In this document: in pieces, positions 59,148 through 64,000 of the stretch | How positions within the stretch are numbered: position 1 is the stretch's first letter | Layout of the letters: every line of letters begins with the position of its first letter | Assembly: GCF_002072105.2 (NCBI RefSeq) | Contig: NZ_MTBC01000009.1 | Span: forward strand, 99,178-163,177 | Direction of reading: 5' to 3' | Length of the DNA: 64,000 bases | DNA from: Croceivirga radicis | GTDB taxonomy: Bacteria; Bacteroidota; Bacteroidia; Flavobacteriales; Flavobacteriaceae | Position numbers and translations under genes: made by a program | The notes under the pieces: generated by a model | The model's input: the letters and a program-made list of their open reading frames with translations, nothing else | What the model was told of the DNA's origin: nothing | Databases searched by the model: none

Positions 59148-61070
59148 TTATTCCATTACAATTAACTCTGATCGTCTGTTTTTATGATTCTCTTCCTTAG
59201 AGCAATTGCTCCAAACCGTACAATCATTTACTAGATTTTCTTCGCCATAGAAGTTGATGCTCAGCCTTTGGGCATTAATACCCTGATCAACAAGATACTG
59301 CCTAGTAGTCTTTGCTCTGTTTTCAGATAATTTAATATTGTATGCTTTGCTGGCCAAGGCATCTGTGTAGGAACGTATTTGCAGATTTACGGTAGGATTG
59401 TCTTTTAGAAATTGAACCGCTTTATCTAACTTGGTAATTGCATCTACTGTTAGATTATATTTATCCAAATCGAATAATATATTCTCTAAATTTAAATAAG
59501 CTAGTAGATTGTCCCCAGACTTTGGCAAGACTACCAATGGTTTTAGGGAAATAGTAATTTCTTGCTTTTCTTCATCAGTAATACTATAAGTTGCAGCCCC
59601 TTGTTCGTAACCTTCTTTTTGTGCTAAAATATCAAGATTTGCAGCACCACATTTAGGATCAAAAGTTATATAGCCTTCTTGTTCCGTAACCGCACTAAAA
59701 TTACGCTCCCCAGATATTTCTACGTTTGCTGCATTTAAATAATTACCGTTTTCTATATCTATGACTTTTACAATAAGTTCTTTGCCACAGCTAAATTCTA
59801 ACGGTTTTACTTGTTGTATGGCATAAATATCATCACTACCCATACCACCACTGCGGTTAGAAGCAAAATAACCTTTTCCGGATTCCGCATCAATAATCAT
59901 AGAAAAGTCATCTTCTACACTATTTATGGGCATTGCTAAATTGATGATATTACTGAATTCTTCGTTTTCCACTTTCACGGCAAATAGGTCTAAACCTCCT
60001 ATGCCTGGATGGCCATTAGAAGCAAAATAGAGCACACCGTCTTTTCCAAAATAGGGGTAGGTTTCTGAGCTTTCGGTGTTAATTTTAGGACCTAGGTTTA
60101 TAGGTTCCCCAAAATTGCCGTTCTCCAAGATGGCTACCTTGTAAATATCTGAATCTCCATAAGTACCTTCTCGGTTAGAAGCAAAATACAACCATTTTCC
60201 ATCTGGACTCAAGGTAGGGTGGGCGGTAGAAAAATCATCCCCATTAAACGGTAATACCTTTACATTTTTCCATTCACCATCTCTTAATGTAGCGCTGTAT
60301 ATTTTAAGTCTACTTACACCTTCGTCATCTTTTGCAAAACCACCGTTTTTACTATTATTACGTGTAAAATATAGCGTTTGCCCGTCATTACTTAGTACTG
60401 GTGATGATTCATGAGTCTTTTTATTAATATTTCTGCTTAGTTTTTCGGGCCCTTCTTTTTGATTGCCCCCAGTTCTATAAATATCCAAGAACGGTCTTGT
60501 GTTCCAAGAGTGCGTGTATTTGGTAACCATACCCGTGTCCCTTGCCGAAGCAAATAGCACTTCTTCACCATAAAATGCTGGAGAAAAATCACTTTCCTTT
60601 GAATTAAAACCTACTTTCTCAATTTTGAAAGTACCTGCCCTGTTTCCAATTTCTTTTAAATAATCTCTGTTGTTTTCAAAGTTTTTAGCTCTAAGATCAT
60701 TTTCTTTTAAGCTATAAAACTTTTCCATCCATTGATTGGATTCTTCATATTGTTCAAGAGACTTAAGACTTACCGCATATCTATAGATATACTCTGGGTC
60801 GTTATCAAAAGTTTCTTGCTTTATGAGCTGGCCATACCATTTTGCAGCTTCGTCATAATTAGCAATTAAATAATTAGAATTCCCCAACTTTTTCAGCACT
60901 TCTTCGTTAGTATACCCTTTAGCTACTAAGTCTTCATAGGAATCTATTGCGTTTACATAGGCGAAAGAGTTGTACTTTTTATCAGCCTTTTTCAAGGATG
61001 TTTTTTGTGCATTTCCAAAAAAGCAAGTCAGTAGAAATGCTGCTAGTATGTTATAGTGGTTAATTTTCAT
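59148..61070 (-). CDS. OmpA-family outer-membrane protein with TPR and WD40-like PD40 repeats
   Basis: A 640-residue protein. Signal peptide (cleavage near GNAQ), TPR-like helices (about 25-140), a PD40 beta-propeller (PTLSPDGKWLYFASNREGTYG and similar, about 160-425), a carboxypeptidase-regulatory-like domain (about 430-520) and a C-terminal OmpA domain (ILFDLDKYNLT, LSENRAKTTRQYL, NRRSELIVM) that should bind peptidoglycan. It is the last gene of an adhesin - PorP/SprF - OmpA operon (10-base gap), the usual layout of T9SS type B cargo modules. It may anchor the module to the cell wall (inference). Confidence 0.92.
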   Translation of the reverse strand: MKINHYNILAAFLLTCFFGNAQKTSLKKADKKYNSFAYVNAIDSYEDLVAKGYTNEEVLKKLGNSNYLIANYDEAAKWYGQLIKQETFDNDPEYIYRYAVSLKSLEQYEESNQWMEKFYSLKENDLRAKNFENNRDYLKEIGNRAGTFKIEKVGFNSKESDFSPAFYGEEVLFASARDTGMVTKYTHSWNTRPFLDIYRTGGNQKEGPEKLSRNINKKTHESSPVLSNDGQTLYFTRNNSKNGGFAKDDEGVSRLKIYSATLRDGEWKNVKVLPFNGDDFSTAHPTLSPDGKWLYFASNREGTYGDSDIYKVAILENGNFGEPINLGPKINTESSETYPYFGKDGVLYFASNGHPGIGGLDLFAVKVENEEFSNIINLAMPINSVEDDFSMIIDAESGKGYFASNRSGGMGSDDIYAIQQVKPLEFSCGKELIVKVIDIENGNYLNAANVEISGERNFSAVTEQEGYITFDPKCGAANLDILAQKEGYEQGAATYSITDEEKQEITISLKPLVVLPKSGDNLLAYLNLENILFDLDKYNLTVDAITKLDKAVQFLKDNPTVNLQIRSYTDALASKAYNIKLSENRAKTTRQYLVDQGINAQRLSINFYGEENLVNDCTVWSNCSKEENHKNRRSELIVME

Positions 61071-61080
61071 ATTGTGCTAC

Positions 61081-62019
61081 TTAAAAGAATCTTGGTGTAA
61101 TTACTTTCTGAATCTTGTTTCTAAATTCATACCTTAAAAATACTTCAAAAGAGCCATCATTGAAACGTTGGCTGCCTAAATCTGTAGTTTCTTTGTCATA
61201 TGCCAAACCGAGCATTAATTGGTCAGACAACTGAAAACCTGCTAAAGCACTGACCGCGGCATCCCAACGATAGGCTGCACCGGCATAAAATTTATTGTTA
61301 AATAGAAAATTAGCCGAAATATCTGCCTGTAAAGGTGCACCCTTAACCGCTTTAAACAAAAAAGCTGGTTTAAACTTAGTTCTGGCACCAATATCAAACA
61401 CATATCCAGTAATAAAGTATAAATTCATTCTTTCCGTAGCTACATAAGAAGTACTCTCTGCTTCATTATCAAAATGTTCTGTTTGTAGAAAATTTGGTAT
61501 AGAAAGCCCGGAATAAAAGCGATCCGTATGGTAAAACACTCCAGCACCAAAATTAGGTGAAAACTTATTGTCTATTACTGGTTCGTTACCTGGATCTGTT
61601 GATGGGTCATAAACCCTAAGTTTATTAAAATCGATATTTAAAATGTGGCCGCCAGCCTTTAATCCAAAAGACAATTTTCCTTCATAAGATACAGGTATCG
61701 TATATGAGGCCGAAGCATCAAAATAGGTATCCTGGTTGGTGCCATTTCCAATTTCATCATTTACCACGGAGAATCCTAGGCCAACCCGCTCAGAAACAGG
61801 GGAGTGTAGGTTAAGAGTTTGTGTGTTGGGGGCACCATCTAGACCCACCCATTGAGAACGATGAAGGGCTGCTATACTAAACACACCTCTATTGCCGGCA
61901 TAGGCTGGATTTATAGAAATTGTGTTATACATGTATTGTGTGTATTGGGCATCTTGTTGGGCCCATAAACCTTGCATTATAAGAAAGGTTATTGCTATTG
62001 CTAAATTTATTTTTTTCAT
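61081..62019 (-). CDS. PorP/SprF family type IX secretion protein
   Basis: A 312-residue outer-membrane protein of the PorP/SprF family: signal peptide (cleavage near GLWAQ), then the hallmark YTQYMYN and NPAYAGNRG, ALHRSQWVGLDGAP, and a C-terminal beta-barrel ending YEFRNKIQK. The ATG at 62019 starts directly with the signal peptide; a longer frame to 62274 overlaps the adhesin C-terminus and is rejected. In F. johnsoniae SprF is needed to secrete the adhesin SprB, and cargo with a type B C-terminus usually has a partner gene next to it. Here the upstream adhesin ends 25 bases away. Confidence 0.93.
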   Translation of the reverse strand: MKKINLAIAITFLIMQGLWAQQDAQYTQYMYNTISINPAYAGNRGVFSIAALHRSQWVGLDGAPNTQTLNLHSPVSERVGLGFSVVNDEIGNGTNQDTYFDASASYTIPVSYEGKLSFGLKAGGHILNIDFNKLRVYDPSTDPGNEPVIDNKFSPNFGAGVFYHTDRFYSGLSIPNFLQTEHFDNEAESTSYVATERMNLYFITGYVFDIGARTKFKPAFLFKAVKGAPLQADISANFLFNNKFYAGAAYRWDAAVSALAGFQLSDQLMLGLAYDKETTDLGSQRFNDGSFEVFLRYEFRNKIQKVITPRFF

Positions 62020-62044
62020 GCTGTTTATGCTTAAGGGAACTTTT

Positions 62045-64000
62045 TTATCTGTTAAGGTATAGGTATCCAGTGCGACTTCTAGCGCTGCCGTCATTTTCAT
62101 AATTGATGATGTAATAATACACGCCTGCAGGTAGTTCTTCATTGGCTTGGATGGTAACTCTTCCATTAGAAATTCCTTGGAATGAATTACTATCGTTGTC
62201 ATATCCTTTTGCACTGAACACTTTAACCCCCCATCTATTAAATATTTCAACAGTATTGTTAGGGAACTGTTCAATGTTGATGATTCTAAAGGTGTTTTGT
62301 CCTAAAGTTGGGTTCATCAAATCGGATTCAATTTCAATATCACAAGCAGAACCTGCAGGTGGTGTACCACCAGAACTATTACAACCATCTAGTGGGTCGG
62401 TTTCATCAATTACTTCCTGACCGTCACTTATACCATCTCCATCAGTATCTGGGTTTTCAGGATCGGTACCAAGATTTGCTTCTTCAGCATTGGTTAATCC
62501 ATCGGCATCACAATCGCTGACTCCAAGCGGTGTGCCATCAACAGAATCACAATCTTCTAATGGATTGGTATTGTCCAATACTTCTTGACCGTCATTTATA
62601 CCGTCACCATCCGTGTCCGGATTTAGCGGATCAGTATCTAGACCAACTTCTTCACTATCTAACAATCCATCATTGTCGGTATCGGCATTAAAAGGGTCTG
62701 TACCTAAATTAGCTTCCTCTGCATTGGTTAGTCCATCGGCATCACAATCACTCGATTCAAGAGGCGTACCGCTTACAGAGTCACAATCATCTAAAGGATT
62801 TGTGCCATCTAATACTTCTTGTCCGTCGTTAATACCGTCACCATCAGAGTCTGGATTATTAGGATCGGTACCAAGAGTTATCTCTTCGTTGTTGTTTAAT
62901 CCGTCACCATCAGTATCTACAGAAATAGTTACTATACCGGTATTGCTATTGCCTGCATTATCCGTAGCGGTTATATCAATTATATCTTCATCTCCTAGAG
63001 TAGGGAAGGTGCCACTTACTGGTGTAGCATTGCCAGTATCAATACTCCAATTACCAGAACTATCTGTTGTTACTATATAGGTAACATCTATAGTTCCATC
63101 TCCATCCGTGTCTAATTCAATGGTTAATTGTTCATTGGCATCTCCTAGACCGGTTAAAATAGGCGTAATGTCTATAGTGCTAAAACTATCTACTTCTGGA
63201 GTGTTATTGTCCAAAGTAATCGGGTCGTTATCGGTGGCCGGGTTGCCGGCTACGTCGGTCACGTCCGCGGTCACGGTAATGGTACCATTGTCCAATCCTG
63301 AGATATCGGCATCGGTTGCCGTCCACGTGTTACCAGCAACGGTAGCCGTAGTGGTAACGGTGTTGGTTCCATCGGAGAAGGTCACGGTCACGATCTGTCC
63401 GTCCTCCACATCCGTAGTGGTACCGGAAATGGTCACGTCGTTATCCTCACTGGCGTTCACGATGTTATCGCCTTCGATAGGCAAATCGATATCGATGGTC
63501 GGTAAGGTATTGTCCAAAGTAACCGGGTCGTTATCGGTTGCCGGGTTGCCGGCTACGTCGGTCACGTCCGCGGTCACGGTAATGATACCGTTGTCCAATC
63601 CAGAGATATCGGCATCCGTGGCCGTCCAGGTATTACCAGAAACGGTAGCCGTAGTGGTAACGGTGTTGGTACCATCGGAGAAGGTAACGGTCACGATTTG
63701 TCCGTCCTCCACATCCGTAGTGGTACCGGAAATGGTCACGTCACCATCCTCACTTGCGTTCACGATGTTATCACCTTCGATAGGCGTTGTGATATCTATA
63801 GTCGGTAGGGTATTGTCCAAAGTAACCGGGTCGTTATCGGTTGCCGGGTTGCCGGCTACGTCCGTAACATCGGCGGTCACTGTAACGGTACCGTTGTCCA
63901 ATCCGGAGATATCGGCATCCGTGGCCGTCCAGGTATTACCAGCAACGGTAGCCGTAGTGGTAACGGTGTTGGTACCATCGGAGAAGGTAACGGTCACGAT
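62045..64000 (-). CDS. T9SS type B adhesin with Ig-like and calcium-binding repeats, 5' part outside the window
   Basis: At least 651 residues; the frame is open through the right edge, so the GTG at 63997 is not a start. From the edge inward: near-identical 101-residue Ig-like repeats (TVTFSDGTNTVTTTATV, DNDPVTLDNTLPTIDI), one divergent Ig-like domain, then thrombospondin type 3 calcium-binding repeats (DTDGDGLNNNEE, DSDGDGINDGQE), and a C-terminal T9SS type B domain (TVEIFNRWGVKVFSAKGYD ... LPAGVYYYIINYEND). It is probably a large cell-surface adhesin exported through the partner PorP/SprF protein encoded directly downstream. Confidence 0.92.
   Translation of the reverse strand: MVTVTFSDGTNTVTTTATVAGNTWTATDADISGLDNGTVTVTADVTDVAGNPATDNDPVTLDNTLPTIDITTPIEGDNIVNASEDGDVTISGTTTDVEDGQIVTVTFSDGTNTVTTTATVSGNTWTATDADISGLDNGIITVTADVTDVAGNPATDNDPVTLDNTLPTIDIDLPIEGDNIVNASEDNDVTISGTTTDVEDGQIVTVTFSDGTNTVTTTATVAGNTWTATDADISGLDNGTITVTADVTDVAGNPATDNDPITLDNNTPEVDSFSTIDITPILTGLGDANEQLTIELDTDGDGTIDVTYIVTTDSSGNWSIDTGNATPVSGTFPTLGDEDIIDITATDNAGNSNTGIVTISVDTDGDGLNNNEEITLGTDPNNPDSDGDGINDGQEVLDGTNPLDDCDSVSGTPLESSDCDADGLTNAEEANLGTDPFNADTDNDGLLDSEEVGLDTDPLNPDTDGDGINDGQEVLDNTNPLEDCDSVDGTPLGVSDCDADGLTNAEEANLGTDPENPDTDGDGISDGQEVIDETDPLDGCNSSGGTPPAGSACDIEIESDLMNPTLGQNTFRIINIEQFPNNTVEIFNRWGVKVFSAKGYDNDSNSFQGISNGRVTIQANEELPAGVYYYIINYENDGSARSRTGYLYLNR
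63210..64000. repeat. GC-rich 303-bp tandem repeats inside the adhesin gene
   Basis: The block starting TCCAAAGTAA recurs at 63210, 63513 and 63816, exactly 303 bp apart (101 codons), with only scattered base changes; the third copy runs off the edge. Two sampled 60-base lines have 57% and 60% GC, well above the AT-rich surroundings. Confidence 0.9.

Noticed and set aside
62020..62274. 85-residue N-terminal extension of the PorP/SprF protein
   Set aside because: It lies within the adhesin's C-terminal coding region in another frame; the signal peptide begins at the ATG at 62019.
63210..64000. CRISPR array suggested by regularly spaced repeats
   Set aside because: Units are 303 bp, contiguous and in frame, without spacers; they encode Ig-like domains.

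Overview
The window comes from a Bacteroidota chromosome, most likely a marine member of the Flavobacteriaceae. The evidence is low overall GC, the Bacteroidota -7 promoter box TAnnTTTG ahead of many genes, several type IX secretion (T9SS) cargo proteins with type B (gliding-motility-associated) C-termini, a PorP/SprF protein, SprB-type repeats, TonB-dependent uptake and a rhamnogalacturonan-degrading locus. Genus is not resolved. No rRNA, tRNA, CRISPR array, insertion sequence or prophage was seen.

Region 1 (1-7.9 kb) is part of a pectin/rhamnogalacturonan-I locus: a GH28 galacturonidase cut by the left edge, then a minus-strand operon CE12 esterase - GH2 beta-galactosidase - double-domain CE12 esterase, preceded by a GntR-type regulator. 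An identical 16-bp element lies at matched positions ahead of both the regulator and the operon. No SusC/SusD pair is inside the window. Region 2 (8-21.6 kb) is mostly housekeeping: M14 peptidase, PUR-domain protein, ABC exporter, nusB, a DUF1573 lipoprotein, yajC, a Tat-exported Gfo/Idh/MocA protein, pepT, pyrD, a LysE exporter and HMG-CoA lyase.

Region 3 (21.6-29.4 kb) looks like a haem/iron acquisition locus: DUF4856 lipoprotein, imelysin-like lipoprotein, HTTM (gamma-carboxylase-like) membrane protein, TonB-dependent receptor and a CxxCH haem-binding-domain protein, followed by a tandem four-Cys small protein and a DUF6686-like gene. Three copies of one 23-bp imperfect palindrome, two at the DUF4856 promoter and one at the DUF6686-like promoter, suggest a shared regulon. 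Region 4 (29.4-40.1 kb) is core metabolism and stress: guaB, a thioredoxin-fold protein, lysA, a LON-domain protein, sucC, a TonB-C-like secreted protein, an Hsp20 chaperone, uvrB and a two-gene ABC transporter.

Region 5 (40.1-55.2 kb) holds two adjacent paralogous surface proteins with IgGFc-binding-like N-termini. The second is a 4253-residue SprB-repeat giant with a T9SS type B sorting domain. Region 6 (55.3-64 kb) has a probable divergent kinase-fold protein, a nucleoid-associated protein, a PRiA4_ORF3-like acidic protein, haem A synthase (ctaA), and an adhesin - PorP/SprF - OmpA operon whose adhesin runs off the right edge and contains GC-rich 303-bp tandem DNA repeats.
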